Positions 9,960-21,746 of a stretch of DNA of 64,000 bases are shown piece after piece. The notes beneath the pieces are model-generated. The model saw only the letters and a list, made by a program, of their open reading frames with translations. It was not told the origin of the DNA and searched no databases. A program made the translations under genes and the position numbers. The first letter of the stretch is position 1. Every line of letters starts with the position of its first letter. The DNA is taken from NCBI GenBank assembly GCA_021018995.1, contig CM037587.1:68157604-68221603 (forward strand), read 5' to 3'. The DNA comes from Chloranthus sessilifolius. Lineage: Eukaryota > Streptophyta > Magnoliopsida > Chloranthales > Chloranthaceae.

Positions 9960-11140
9960 ATGGCCCCACGCCGTAGACAAAGGAGCATTCATATAGAAGG
10001 TACGTCAAGCGAAGCAGGAATTGCCACTGGTTCGAATGGCATCCCCTTAAGAGGAAGTAATCACGATCGCGTCGAACGGCTATTAGAAACTATAGCAAAT
10101 TCGATGGCGCAATAGACTACCCTGCTTGCAATAAGACAACAACCCTCTAGATTCCAAGAATTCAGAAGGATGAAGTCTCCCAGCTTCTTGGGGAAAATAA
10201 ATCCGAGTGAAGCTGAGAAGTGGTTGAACCAGATGGACAAAATTTTTCGTGTGATACCCTGTACGGAAGAAGAGAAAGTGAGGTGGGCATCTTTCCAACT
10301 TGAAGGAGAGGCCAACCCCTGGTGGAAATCAGTAGAGAGGACTAGATAACAGGAAACACCAAACACACCATGGACGTAGGCCAAGTTTACTGAGACATTC
10401 AATGAGAAGTATTTCCCAGAATCCGTCTGAGATTAGTGGGAAGTAGATTTCACTTCTCTGACTCAAGGGCAAATGACAGTAGTCGAATACAAGGCGGAAT
10501 TCATGAGACTCTTAAGGTTCATACCACAACATGTGGCGATAGAAACCATGAAAGCCAAGAAGTTCGAACGTGGCCCAAAACCAGAACATCCAGGAGAGGA
10601 TCTCCCTATTCAAGTTAAGGACGTATGCTGAAGTCTTGGATAGAGCCCTCATCGTTGAACGCGATATAAAGAAAATGTATAAACGGAGAGAGCAGTAGAA
10701 TAAGAATAAGGTGAGTCGGCTGCAATCATCTACCGACATCAAATCAATAAGAGAACTAAGTTCTCGGCTCTAGCGCCGACTCCACCATCACCAACCACAA
10801 ATTTCATTCAGGTGTCTTCAGCACCTGTGAAGTCCTTTCCCCCCTCATAACCTACCACAATTGAAGCATCAGTAGCACAAAAGACTTCATACACCACTAC
10901 GTCCATACCGCCTGAGTCATGCCCACGATGTGGAAGGCGCCACAAGCTGGAAAATTGTCGATGGATCAGGAGCTCATGTTTCCATTGAGGCAAGAAGGGA
11001 AACTTGAAAAAGGATTGCCCTAAGAAGAATAAGGAACAGACAACACTAGCATCTACTCAGAGGTCCTCTCGCTCTACAGTTCAAGGTCGCGCCTACGCAG
11101 TTTCTACACATGATGCTCAAGCTACGAACGCTGACAGACA
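9960..11140 (+). pseudogene. gag of the Tekay/Del-like chromovirus (dead)
   Basis: From ATG at 9960 (MAPRRRQRSIHIEG) the frame encodes a gag/capsid-like region with GEAEKWL-type landmarks: FLGKINPSEAEKWLNQMDKI, the WASFQLEGEANPWW segment (about 10290) and TVVEYKAEFMRLLRFIPQ (about 10475). In-frame stops occur early, for example after NSMAQ, after ERTR and after ESV. Near 10918-11025 two CCHC-like knuckles remain. The first is SCPRCGRRHKLENC; in the second, one cysteine codon has become TGA and the histidine is replaced. Capsid formation would be impossible. The stops are mostly explicable as C-to-T changes in CAA/CAG or CGA codons. Confidence 0.85.
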
Positions 11141-11289
11141 AGGTATGATTTAAATTTATTTTCGATTAAAGTCATTATTTCTCTTTCAAGGCAATGAACA
11201 TTTTTTAGAATCATTAGATTATGAAATTGCATGGACACTATAACATGTAATGTAGAGTTGACTTAATTATATGAACCATAGGTACCTTA

Positions 11290-11880
11290 CACATGTATCA
11301 GAGTAGTGACATTTGTCAGCACAAAGCACGTGTATTAATAGACCCCAACTCTACGCACTCCTTCGTGACCTCTCAATTTGCCACTGAATTGACTATTACA
11401 CCAGAGTCATTGGACTTCATCTTGTCTGTGTCAATCCCTATAGGGAATTCCGTAAGCACAGAAACCATTTGTTGATTGGTCATCATTTTGATTGAAAACC
11501 ATGAAACAACGGTCAATCTTATTATCTTAGATATGTAAGGATTCGATGTGATCATTGGTATAGATTGGTTGTCCACTTATCATGCGAGTGTTGACTACCT
11601 CGGAAAGGTTGTTACCTTTCATCCCTCAAAGGGTGAGTCATTCTGATTCTATGGCATTAAATCCAGCATTGCACCATTCGTCTCAGCTATTCGAGCTCAA
11701 CGGTTATTGGAGAAAGGATGTCATGGGTACCTCGCATTCATTCAAGGCCAACGTGAAGAGAGGACCAATATCACAGACATTCCTATCGCATGCGAGTTCC
11801 CTGACGTATTTCCCGAAGACCTGCCTGGATTACCGCCAGATAGAGAAGTTGAATTCGTAATCGATTTACCTCCGGACACA
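11290..11880 (+). pseudogene. Aspartic protease region of the chromovirus (dead active site)
   Basis: The segment reads HKARVLIDPNSTHSFVTSQF, where functional retropepsins have a D-[TS]-G catalytic triplet. Here it is D-P-N (11341-11349), so the catalytic glycine and threonine/serine are both lost. Downstream landmarks GFDVIIGIDWLSTYHA and the linker EFPDVFPEDLPGLPP leading into reverse transcriptase are present. At least two stops and a frame change around 11475-11640 separate the parts. Confidence 0.85.
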
Positions 11881-13347
11881 TAACCTATATCCAAAGCTCC
11901 ATACCATATGGTGTCGGCTATACTAAAGGAACTTAAGGAGCAATTGCAAGAGCTTTTAGATAAAGGGTTCATCAGACCCAATGTTTCCCCATGGGGGGGC
12001 CCTATTTTGTTCGTCAAAAAGAATGACAGTTTGATGAGACTATGTATTAATTGTCAATTGAATAAGTTGACGATCAAGAACCGTTATCCACTTTTCTGGA
12101 TTGATGACCTTTTTTATCAACTCCAAGGTGTGAGATTTTTTTCGAAGATAGATTTTAGATCAGGATACCATCAATTGAGAGTTAAATTCGAAGACATTCC
12201 GAAGACTGCTTTTTGCACTAGGTATGGTCATTATGAATTCTTGGCGATGCCTTTCAGTCTAACAAACGCACCAGCAGCATTCATGGACTTGATGAACCGA
12301 GTATTCAAACTGTGCCTTGACTAATTTGCAGTAGTCTTCGTAGATGACATCCTCATCTATTCAAAGACTAGGGAAGACCATGAGGAACATTTACACATCG
12401 CATTTCAAACTCGTCATAACCACCAACTTTATGCAAAGCTAAGTAAGTGCGATTTTTTTGCTCGAACAGGTCAGTTTCTTAGGGCAAGTCATCTATGAAG
12501 CAGGTGTACTCGTTGATCCTGCTAAAATTGAAGTCGTTGTGAAATGGGAACAACCAAAGACAGTAACAAAGGTTCACAATTTTCTGGGCCTAGTCGGTTA
12601 TTATAGGAGATTCGTTGAGGTTTTTTCCAAACTTGCAGGACCACTCACTCAGCTCACTAGGAAAAATGCAAAGTTGAGTGAGATAATGCGTGTGAAAAGA
12701 GCTTCTAAGAAGTTGAGAAGAAATTGACCCTTGCACCAGTCTTGGCAATACCCTCAGGCAGTGGGGGTTTTGTAGTGTTTAGTGATGCATCACACAGTGG
12801 GTTGGGTTGTGTATTGAATCAATATGAAAAGGCCATTGCATATGGTTCACAGCAACTCAATGACCACGAAAAGAATTATCCAACCCATGACTTGGAACTA
12901 GCAGCAGTCATCTTTGCCTTGAAAAATTGGAGGCACTACCTCTACAGGCAGACATTTGAGATCCTTACTGCCCACAAAACTTTAAAGTACCTCTTCACTC
13001 AGAAGAATTTGAACATGAGACAAAGACGATGGATCGAGTTCCTTAAAAACTATGATTGCTCAATTCAATATTATCCCAGGAAAGCAAACGTAGTAGCCGA
13101 TGCACTTAGTAGGAAATCATCTGCGCAGTTGTCTAATCTTATTATGAGAATCCATCGATGGCAACTATTTGAAGACATTTCCTTAACTTATGCAAATTTC
13201 AGTGTCAAGGCCTCAAGGACCTTAATGGATAACCTCACTATCCGATCAACAATCTTTGATCGAATCAAAGAGCTCCAAGAGTCCGATGAGGAACTCATGG
13301 CTATCAAAAATCTAGCCCGGGGGGACAAACCTGATTTCTCATTATGA
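11881..13347 (+). pseudogene. Reverse transcriptase and RNase H of the chromovirus
   Basis: RT landmarks appear in order: [19 protein letters not shown] (about 11965), a [13 protein letters not shown] palm (about 12150), [12 protein letters not shown], the catalytic box FVDD (12337-12348), and [13 protein letters not shown]. The RT frame has a TAA just before FVDD and a frame change near 12720. RNase H (12724-13140) has the first acid in [11 protein letters not shown] and the second in [18 protein letters not shown]. The third, normally in TDH, is altered to TAH, so the nuclease site is broken. ADALSRK marks the usual end. The tether to integrase continues to 13347. Confidence 0.9.
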
Positions 13348-13383
13348 GAGGATGGTGCTTTACTCTTTAGAGGGCGACTCTGT

Positions 13384-14674
13384 GTGTCATCCGGCATTCA
13401 AATTCGGCGTCAGATTCTTGATGAAGCACACAAGTCGAAATACATAATCCACTCGGGAAGTGCAAAAATGTATCAAGATCTTAAGAAAAGTTTTTGGTGG
13501 AGAGGTTTAAAAAGGGCGATAACCGAATACATTTCAAAATGCATAGTTTGCCAACAAAGCAAGTTCGATCATCAAAATCCATCTGGCTTGCTACAACCAT
13601 TACCCATTCCCAAGTGGAAGTTGGAGAGTATGTCCATGGACTTTATCGTCTGATTTACCGAAAACTATGAAAGGGTATAATGTTATTTGGGTAGTCGTCG
13701 GCCGCTTCACAAAATCTGCACACCTTCTCCCTTATCGTACTACATACACCGCTGATCAACTAGCTGACATGTACATCAAAGAGATCATCAGACTTCACAG
13801 CATTCTGATTAGCATCGCCTCAAATAGAGACCGACTATTCACATCAAAGTTTTGGTAGAGTTTTCAAGAAGGCATGGGTTCAAGGTTGGACTCCAGCTCT
13901 ACTTTTCACCCTCAGTCGGACGGTCAAATAGAAACGGTAAATCAAGTTATTCAAGATATGCTTTGGGATTGTATGTTAGATTTTCAGGGATCTAGAGATA
14001 AACATCTACCATTGACTGAATTTTCATACAACAATAGCTACCAGGCAAGTATTTGGATGACTCCTTTTGAGGCGCTCTATGGTCGAAGGTGCAAATCTCT
14101 ACTTAATTGGGAAGAGGCCGGAGAACGAATCTTGTTAGGTCCAGAACTTATTCAGAGTACAACCGAAGTTATTAAAGTGATCCAAGAAAGACTAAGGACT
14201 GCTCAAAGTCGACAGAAGAGTTGTGCGACCTAAGACGAACGAATGTTGAGTTTTAGAGAGGAGACAAGGTCTTAATCAAAATCTCACCAACTAAAGGAGT
14301 GATGCGATTTGATAAGCGTGGGAAACTAAGTCCACTATATGTTGGACCCTTCAAAATTTTGGGTCGGGTCAGTGAGATTGCTTATCGGGTTGCCTTACCG
14401 CGTCAGCTTTCCAGCATGCAATATCTTCTATGTATCTATGTTACGGAAGTACATAAAAGACCCGACTCATATCTTGGACTATCAACTGATTGATATCCAT
14501 GAAGATATGACCGTCATTGAAGAGCCAATAAAAATTTTTGACCGTAAAGAACAACTCTTACGTACCAAACGGGTTCCGCTCGTACTCATGAGGTGGCAGA
14601 ATCATTCATCCAAGGAGGCTACATGGGAACACGAGAGTGAAGTGCATGACAAATATCCCCATATCTTCGAATAA
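13384..14674 (+). pseudogene. Integrase and chromodomain tail of the chromovirus
   Basis: The zinc-binding HHCC pattern survives (DEAHKSKYIIHSG ... KCIVCQQSK, 13420-13560). Of the catalytic acids, the D in MSMDFIV and the E in SDGQIETVNQ remain. The middle one, normally in SDRD, reads SNRD (about 13820), a D-to-N loss. Several stops and a frameshift near 14400 interrupt the C-terminal GPFKILGRV-type domain. The last 60 residues (IHEDMTVIEEPIKIFDRKEQ ... ATWEHESEVHDKYPHIFE) look like the chromodomain of the Tekay/Del group. The terminal TAA is right after 14671. No polypurine tract or 3' LTR follows. Confidence 0.9.
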
Positions 14675-15255
14675 GGTACACAAATTTTACGGAATGAAAA
14701 TTTGACAAAAACTTCAACTATTCGTGTCAAAAAAACAAAATTTGACAAAAACTTCCACTATTCATGTAAAAAAAAACACACAACACTTCGGAGTTGAAGG
14801 GAAACACAAAAAAAATAAAATGTCTTGTTCTTTTCAATAATCCACAATTGTAGCCATAAAATATTATTATTTTCCCCAAAATAATATATGATCGATTACA
14901 AATATCTAAAAGCGGTCTTCACCTTATTAGCCATAAAAGGCTGAAACACTGCTTACGTACCATCGGGAAGTACATTAACATATTTATTATTATTATTCTT
15001 TTAATTTTTAGTTTTATTCTCCTACACCTACAACCTAACTAATGGAAATCGAAAACACCTACCTTGGCCTCTCGTGGCATCCCGTGACAATCCTTGGCAA
15101 CCTCGAGCCTTCGATCTCTCAATCCTTGGCCACTCGCAGCGTCTCGTGATAAGCCTTGGCATACTAAAGCCTACAAAATAAAAATCAAACTACTAGGGTC
15201 ACTATATGATACACAAGTACAATATAAAATAGAAATCAAATAAGATAAAATTGAA
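14675..15255. other. No gene seen; unique AT-rich junction region
   Basis: The chromovirus should have its 3' LTR here, but nothing similar to 7581-9861 is present. A 35-bp unit (AATTTGACAAAAACTTC...ACTATTC) is tandemly duplicated at 14697-14770. At 15060-15160 a CCTTGGC-ACCTCG/CTCGTGGC unit recurs three times. The origin is unknown. Confidence 0.4.
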
Positions 15256-15280
15256 GTCCCCTGCAACGGTGCCAAAAACG
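15256..15280 (-). promoter_or_regulatory. Tat/Athila-type primer-binding site, antisense
   Basis: On the minus strand this reads TTTTTGGCACCGTTGCAGGG, the TGGCGCCGTTGCCGGGG primer-binding site characteristic of Tat/Athila lineages with two to three changes. It follows an LTR end (CGATCA) at 15281. Confidence 0.75.
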
Positions 15281-16220
15281 TGATCGTCTTAAAATATGAC
15301 TTTGCAAGTGTACAAGTTCAAATGTACTGGGTGAGTACAAGGGTGTCGAACCACAGAGACTAGTCGTTTATTTTAAACTAAAGCCTTAACTAGAAAGGGG
15401 TTTTTATAAAAGTAAAATTCTAATTATTTTATCTAAAAAAGCAAAGAAAATAGGGAGAAAACAGTCTAGGATCTCTATTATATCTCAGATTCATAAATAA
15501 CTTGTATCCTATTCCTAACCTATTTTGAATTCCAGGTACCCCCGCTTCTGGCTACAAGCTCAACCACTTCGTATATGAATTAGATAAATCTAATCATCAA
15601 AGAATCATTGCACGAACCAACAAAAACTACCCTACAAGGCCTAGTCCATCGGTGAATATCCTATCTAGGCTAACCTCAATCCCTATAAGGCCACTGAGAT
15701 TATTTAAAATAAGATTACAGCGTTACCATCCAATTCTTAATCTAGTCGGAACCTTGAACATGTAATCATACCATAAACGGAATTCAAAAATAGAAAAAAG
15801 AAACAAAAATTTATTAAATACTTTCCTCGATCGTACAAGAGATCCCAAACTTTGGAACGTTTTAGCTGCACATTGTTTCTATGATCTTCATCATCACTGA
15901 ATCAATCATAGAACGATGATTACAAAGCCCTCAATCTCACAAAATCTCGTAGATATGGAATTTAAGCCTAAAACTACGGGCAAAAATCCCTACAGCTGAA
16001 AGTTATTTTATTCCTAACCTAGGGTCCTTATTTATAGATGTATAAGGCTCTAAAACATTGATTTCTAATAGGAAACAAACCCTAGAACAAATCTAATCTA
16101 AACTAGGAAAGAAGTATATCTTGGAGTCTTGATTTGTGGAAGAATCTCAACTGTTCGCGCCTAAAAATTAGCAAGAATACCCATCCTCGCGCCTGAAAAT
16201 CAGCAAAAGAACTTGACTTC

Positions 16221-16420
16221 AATCGGTCGAGAATGGGGCTTGATCGGTCGAGATTATTTGTATAAGAAGAGCCCTTTTTGCTGTTGAGTTTCGATTGGTC
16301 GAAATAGATATTTTGACCAATCCAAAATTGTATTTCTAAAACTGTTTTGAGCTAGAATGGTCCAAATTCGTGTCTAGAAATAGTTTTGACCGGTCAAATT
16401 GTCAATCTCGACCGGTACAA
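16221..16420. repeat. Palindromic-word array E (TCGACCGGTCGA)
   Basis: Copies include ATCGGTCGAG (16222), GATCGGTCGAGA (16242), TTCGATTGGTCGAAAT (about 16290), TTGACCGGTCAA (16386-16397, a perfect palindrome) and TCTCGACCGGTACA (16406). The same word family fills array F, while the spacing and exact variants differ. Confidence 0.85.
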
Positions 16421-16447
16421 CTGCACATTCCTGCGTTCTTCATTCGA

Positions 16448-16540
16448 CCATAACTTTTGATATACAATTCGGAATTCAGCGATTCTTCATTCGACCATAA
16501 CTCTTTGGAAAGTTGTGAACGTCTACTTTCCAATGTTATA
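16448..16540 (+). repeat. Shared 90-bp module M, copy 1
   Basis: It begins CCATAACTTTTGATATACAA and ends TACTTTCCAATGTTATATGG. The same text, diverged, follows array F (18240) and array I (58523) in otherwise unrelated LTRs. This copy has an internal duplication of the TTCATTCGACCATAACT part. Confidence 0.8.
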
Positions 16541-16559
16541 TGGACTAGTCATTTATTGA

Positions 16560-17640
16560 AAGTGAAAAAATGATACCTTTCTGATATGTTCTGGACCTCA
16601 CATAGTTGATCGTTGTTCTCATGAGCAGGCTCGTATGGGCGCCTCGTATATGAAATGGTTATGGAAATGTCAGCTGAGGATTGGGTCTAGTTAGACCAAT
16701 AGAGTCATTGATCATTGCCTTGATTGGCTAAACGACGAAGAGTGACAACCTTTGTCTACACAACATTGGCATCTAAATTCTGAATCTGGACCATGGTTGG
16801 TGTTTGGTATCAACACCAAATTAATTAAAAAATACTAATAATTAACTCATATTTCACAAAATTTAATAATAATTAACTAACCTAGACAATTAAAATTATG
16901 CATAATCATTTTGGACAAATTTTGAAGAAATTGTAATTTATGCGTAAAAATATTATTGTAATTCTTTCCCTTCATATTATTACTGTAGATAATCTGTAGA
17001 TTATAATCTTGTACTTAGCTCTTAAATCATATCATTTTCTACTTAATGATGAATTGAATATCATTGAACTGCTATTATTTCTGTAAATGTTTACTCTTGT
17101 ATTAAATATCATCTGCTTGTGTCACAAATAATTAGAATTACTGCTTGATAATGTGCTATATTCACAACTCTTGGAAATCCCACCTATACATGCACCTATG
17201 GAATATTTATGTATTACTTGTACTAGAAATTTATGACAATGCTAACTAAGATTTTATTAAGCTTCATCACTTACGGTCGTTTCATGACCCAAAAATTTCA
17301 GAGGCTAGTCAGCAGCCACCCAGTCAGGATTAGAATGGTTGGATACGGAAGGATTCAGGAGCGACGCCCGAGCTGATAATTTTGAGCTTCTTTTATCTAT
17401 AGAGCTACCAGCAAACGCACATGATTTTTGAAAAGGGTCTTTCCTTTTTATTTTTATTTTGGTTTTTGTTTAAAGACCATTACTTATGAAATATTGATTA
17501 TCAGTTTGTAATTGGGCTTGTATAAATATCGTACTTTTCAAAGTTCTACTTTGGTGAAAGGGGTTTTCATGTTGTTTTAATTATATTTCCTTTGCCCATT
17601 GGAAATGCATTACGATCAAGTCATAAACCCGTACATGCCT
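16560..17640 (+). mobile_element. LTR fragment, family B, copy 1
   Basis: Three places share this about 1-kb block: here, 19400-20404 (+) and 40560-41600 (minus). Landmarks in order are GGATTGGGTCTAGTTAGACC, CAATAGAGTCATTGATCATT, GGACCATGGTTGGTGTTT, then TTTTATTAAGCTTCATCAC followed by CGTTTCATGACCCAAAAATT, and CTATAGAGCTACCAGC. No ORF is present. It is probably LTR sequence because it includes the AAGCTT...CGTTTCATGACCC stretch found near LTR 3' ends. Confidence 0.6.
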
Positions 17641-17924
17641 GATCAGGTTAACGAAATTGGGAGGTTAAACCGATAGTGTTTAACTCTAATTTCTGCGACT
17701 ACTTTGATAAATTAAATTTACTCGTTTCCACCTTAATGTATTTCCCGAAATATTTAGAAAATATTTAAATTAAGTGGCAGATTACTTGAAAAGGGAAATG
17801 ACTTTATAATTTGAAATGCCCAAACCCACATGTTTATATGAAAGGATGCATATGAGTGTAAGCATGGCGCCCGTGCCTGCATCGCCACTCTGCTCTGCCA
17901 AGGGATCAGGAGGCGTGGGGGAGT
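17641..17924. other. Junction region, no gene
   Basis: It ends in a GC-rich stretch, GGCGTGGGGGAGTG (17910-17923), that could be a polypurine tract. Nothing else could be identified. Confidence 0.3.
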
Positions 17925-18003
17925 GATAAAGAAGATCTTGGAGTCTTTATTTTCAGAAGAATCCCAACTGTTCGCGCCTAAAAATAGCAGAAAATCCCGA
18001 CTT

Positions 18004-18208
18004 CGACTGATCAAGAATGGATCTCGACCGGTCGAAAATATATTCATAAAAATGTCCATTCTACTGCTAGGTTTCGATCGGTTCAGATATACACTTGGAC
18101 CGATCGAAATCTGCAATTCTGAAGCAAATAGCAACTCGACCAGTCTAATTTTGGTGTTCTATTTCATCCAACTCGATTGGTCGAAATAGACATCTCGACC
18201 GGTCGAGA
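18004..18208. repeat. Palindromic-word array F (TCGACCGGTCGA)
   Basis: Copies are at about 18004, 18023-18036 (CTCGACCGGTCGAA), 18073, 18097, 18134, 18173 and 18193-18208. The last, TCTCGACCGGTCGAGA, is a perfect 16-bp palindrome. Confidence 0.9.
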
Positions 18209-18239
18209 TTGCATTTCCTGCACTTCTCTACGAACTTCA

Positions 18240-18335
18240 TTTCACCATAACTTTTGATGTACAACTCGGAATTAGGCAATTCATGGCTTGTTGGAAAGCT
18301 AAGAACCGCTACTACTTCCAATGGTATAAGTCATA
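18240..18335 (+). repeat. Shared module M, copy 2
   Basis: It reads CCATAACTTTTGATGTACAA, then GCTTGTTGGAAAGCTAAGAA, and ends TTCCAATGGTATAAG. It begins about 30 bp after the last word of array F. Confidence 0.85.
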
Positions 18336-18690
18336 GTTCTTGCAAATTTATATGTAAACCATGACACAGTTCTGTCTCTCCGCTATTTTGGTTGATTCTT
18401 GTCATAGCTTCAAGACTTCCTTAACTTTGCTCATTTAGTCACGTTTGCGCTTTTAGGCCTTCAAACCTGTTATACTCTATCATGTACTAAAAACAAATAT
18501 TAATAATTAAATGAGACCTAATAATAAAGAGATTTGAGTCTAAATTATACAAATTTGAAGGCCTATTAGGGCCTAAAATAAGTAATGAACTATTGAGACT
18601 TAGTGCCCCTAATTGATAAACTAGTGTGCCCCAACTAACGACACCCAGTCAAAAGTAAATAGACACCCACCTGAACTAACACATTAATTT

Positions 18691-19399
18691 GAGAAATTAA
18701 GGTAATGTACTAGATATGGGATAAGAGAATAAACACTATATGTGTGCAACCAGTGATTGACGTTGACTCAGCCTTAATGATTTTTGAAATAATTGGAGAG
18801 ATAGACCTCTTCTATAACCCTCTTGAATTATTTATGAAATATAAGTCCCCAAAGGACTTTAATTAATGGTAGCACTAAGTATAATGTAAACTGATTCAGA
18901 AAATTAGTATGCCTAGTTATCCTATTATATATGGGTCAAAATATTAATAATGATTAATTTGATAGAAATCAAATACTGACTCTAGGATTTAGACTGATTG
19001 GATTGGACCTGAAACTTGACTGAATTGTTGGACTATAGTATATTAGAATTGAACCCGAACACCAATTAAATTATTGATTTTTAATATAGATTGAGATTGA
19101 ATTCGAAGATTGATTGAATTGTTAATATTTGATATATTTTGAGATTAACTTGTAAATTGACTTTGAAATAGTAAATTGCCCATTGAAGAATGATTGGTGA
19201 ATAATATCGAAAGAATACCGATATGAAATAGAATCCGATTTGAATAAATTACGGGAATGGCGATATTGAAAAGATCGAAGTATTGAATATTGAACATTGA
19301 ATACCGAATATTGAATCGAAAATTAAATATTGAATACCGAACATTGAATATTGAATAATAAAATTGAAAGTGAAAAGATGATACTGCATTGAATTTTGA
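18691..19399. other. AT-rich region with a GAATATTGAAC tract, no gene
   Basis: ORFs are absent. From about 19255 to 19375 the sequence is a run of TTGAATATTGAACATTGAAT-type units (period about 13). This is the same kind of tract as that inside the LTR at 8740. Confidence 0.6.
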
Positions 19400-20404
19400 A
19401 CCTCATATAGCTTACCACTGTTCTTGCAAACGGGCTTGTAAAGAGCAACGCATATTCAAAAAGAGTTTAAAATGTCAATTGTGGATTGGATCTCGTTAGA
19501 CCAATAGAGTCATTGATCATTATTTTGATTGACTAAATGGCGAAGAGTGTTAGCCTTTGTGTAAGTGACATTAGTAATTGATATGGACCATGGTTGGTGT
19601 TTAGTATCGCACCGAAATAAGTAAAAGACATTAATAAATCACCAAAACAACTAAACTAAATTAATTACCTAATATTGTTAATTTTATGACAACCAAATAT
19701 ATATATGAATAATTAATTAAATGAATAAATCGTGATATGAAGCAACCTGATACTCGTTGATGATATTAACATAATGGTAAATTGGTAACTGAATTTGATA
19801 TGTTACTGTTGATATTTTTAGAATTGATACTAATATAATAGATGATTGAAAATCGAACTTGACATTGCTTTATTAATGTTGATAATTGAGATTTATGATT
19901 GATCATGTCTTGAAAATGGGAAATTGAATGATCACCTTTTATTAAATGGATTCTTGAACATTATCATCATTGTCTTATTAGTGCTCAATTAGTCATTGTT
20001 TGATAGATTGATAGATTTAGAATTGAGAGATAAGAATATTGTATTTTTGATCAGATAGATAATTAATAAAATTTAATTGAAAACATTGGTTGAATTATGA
20101 GAATTTACTGAAAATTCATTGATAAATTTAACTAATATTTTATTAAGCTTCACCGCTTATGTCGTTTCATGAAAAAAAATTTCACAGACAAGATAGTAGT
20201 CGTCTAGATGGAGCGGTCGGGTAGAGATTTAGAAGGATCCATCTAGCTAAAAGTTTTTAACTAAATTTATCTAAGGAGTTACCAACACATGTATGAATGG
20301 ACTACGTGACACTTACACTGGATTTTGACCGTGTACAGTTGCTTTACTTTTGTTTAGGACTAGTTTTGGTTTATTGTTTTATAAAATCATTGGTCTCATT
20401 GTAA
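19400..20404 (+). mobile_element. LTR fragment, family B, copy 2
   Basis: It matches copy 1 (16560-17640) at the same landmarks: GGATTGGATCTCGTTAGACC, GGACCATGGTTGGTGTTT, TTTTATTAAGCTTCACCGC and CTAAGGAGTTACCAACA. Similarity ends around the CACTA MITE insertion at 20408. Confidence 0.6.
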
Positions 20405-20407
20405 ATA

Positions 20408-20590
20408 CACTACAAAAATAAGGTGTTTTAGCGGCACTTGCTGTTAAGGTAGTTTTTTGAAGCGGCAGGACTAATAGCAATAGTTTTTGTAGCGGCAGGA
20501 CCAATAGCGATAGTTTTTAGTAGCGACAGGACTAATAGCAGCAATTTTTTGTTATAAAAACTGCAGCTAATAATCTTATTTTTTATAGTA
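20408..20590 (+). mobile_element. CACTA-type MITE, copy 1 (183 bp)
   Basis: The left end CACTACAAAAATAAG and the right end CTTATTTTTTATAGTA are near-perfect terminal inverted repeats with the CACTA signature. The 3-bp target duplication ATA (20405-20407 and 20591-20593) matches the CACTA norm. Subterminal TAGCGGCAGGACTAATAGC units repeat three times, as in CACTA ends. There is no transposase, so it is non-autonomous. Confidence 0.9.
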
Positions 20591-20593
20591 ATA

Positions 20594-20940
20594 TCGGACT
20601 TCGAAATTATTTTAAGCGAAACAATGCGTACTTTTGTTTTAACTTGTCTTTCCGCAAGAAGGAGAAATTTCGAAAGAACTTGCGTATTCCTAATAAATGA
20701 ATAATCGAATTTGAAAACCGACCAGATTAAGAAAATAAAAATTTCCTCAATAAATAAACTTTATTCCACAATAAATAGAGTTTATGTATTTTTCTCCAAT
20801 TTGAGAGAAAATACCGATATTAAACACTGATAATCGAGATGTGTCGAATCAAATAGCCTCGTGGATCGAAACGTACGGGCTCGAGAGCCTCCTGCCGCAC
20901 GAGGCCAAGGGCTGGGAGCATGATACCTCACCCCAAAGAA
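20594..20940. other. No gene seen
   Basis: AT-rich sequence with a GC-richer patch (20860-20930, CGTACGGGCTCGAGAGCC...). No supported feature. Confidence 0.3.
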
Positions 20941-20944
20941 ATAT

Positions 20945-21195
20945 GCCTATAAGTGAATGCGAACCATCCGATTGATGAGCTTTAATATCAGCCAATAAAA
21001 TAAAAAACAATGTTTGATATTATAGTCTGACAGATCGGATGGTTTTAATCTTTCTAAAATACCATTTTTGGGTCGATTTCACTTCAATCTATGATCTATC
21101 ACTTTGATGGTACAGATCACCTATATCTTAAACCATTGATATTGTAAGATCATTTAAATACCATTTTAGTGTTTAAGGTGTTTGAAATTACTCTT
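20945..21195. repeat. Dispersed short repeat R1, copy 1
   Basis: It aligns with 25248-25440 in the bHLH gene's intron 2. Shared strings include ACCTATAAGTG, ATGATCTATCACTTTGA, CTTAAACCATT and CATTTAAA-ACCATTTT-GTGTTTA. It is probably a MITE family. No clear terminal inverted repeat could be fixed by eye. Confidence 0.6.
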
Positions 21196-21421
21196 TGGAG
21201 GGAAACAACCCACTAAAATAGCCGATTTAAATTGCTATTTCAAGGAAACAACTCTCCGAACGAGTTGAGAGGACTTACAATCAAACACAACACCATGCTA
21301 AAGTGCTCAGCGGCAGAGTAGAGAGCTGATTTGCCTCCAAGTAGCAATCCAAACACGGTTAGGAGAGTTTGGTGCTGTTTAAAATGGGCGAGTGTTAATT
21401 TTGGTGACTATGCTTTATATT

Positions 21422-21423
<2 letters not shown>

Positions 21424-21457
<34 letters not shown>

Positions 21458-21480
21458 GTATTAAAAAAAAAAAAAAAGTA
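21424..21480. repeat. (TAA)n microsatellite and A-run
   Basis: About ten TAA units (21424-21455) are followed by AAAGTATT and a 15-base A run. It lies about 370 bp upstream of the bHLH start codon. Confidence 0.95.
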
Positions 21481-21746
21481 TAAAAAAAACGACTTTGTTC
21501 GAAGCCCTTTTTCTCTCTCCTTTTTACACCCCCTCTTTTTTATAAGCGCGTGAAACGATGAAACACGGCGACGCAAGAGACGAAGAACGAGAAGCCAACG
21601 ATCTCGACTCATCTCTCGTTCCCTCTCTGTTTTCTTCTTTTATTTTTTTCGAAATCTCTCGAAATTTCCAGTTTCTGGTTTATCGGGCGTCGGATCTGTA
21701 ACCCGAATCTCCGACAATATCGTGTTCTGGACACTCTCGAATGCTC

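Larger units (their letters stand above)
15281..16555 (-). mobile_element. 3' part of an antisense Tat-type LTR
   Basis: Beside the primer-binding site, the minus strand reads ...CTCTGTGGTTCGACACCC... and ends CGATCA at 15281. That wording (paired TTCGACACCC and TGTACTTGCAAAG motifs before the end) is common in Tat-lineage LTRs. It contains array E (16221-16420) and, on the + strand, the 90-bp module at 16448-16540. At about 16555 similarity switches to another LTR family. Confidence 0.65.
17925..18690 (-). mobile_element. Second Tat-type LTR fragment, homologous to 16113-16545
   Basis: From ATCTTGGAGTCTTTATTTTC it aligns with 16113 onward, including AACTGTTCGCGCCTAAAAAT, then carries array F and module M. 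The flanks of the array match well; the array interior does not. Beyond 18480, sequence with TACTAAAAACAAATATTAAT and GTCTAAATTATAC, read on the minus strand, looks like a Tat-type LTR start. It may be part of the same LTR as 15281-16555 or a separate copy. Confidence 0.5.

Noticed and set aside
14675-15255. 3' LTR of the chromovirus
   Set aside because: Looked for TGTAACGGCCC, the A/B-box stretch and array C after the pol stop; none is present, so I do not annotate a 3' LTR.
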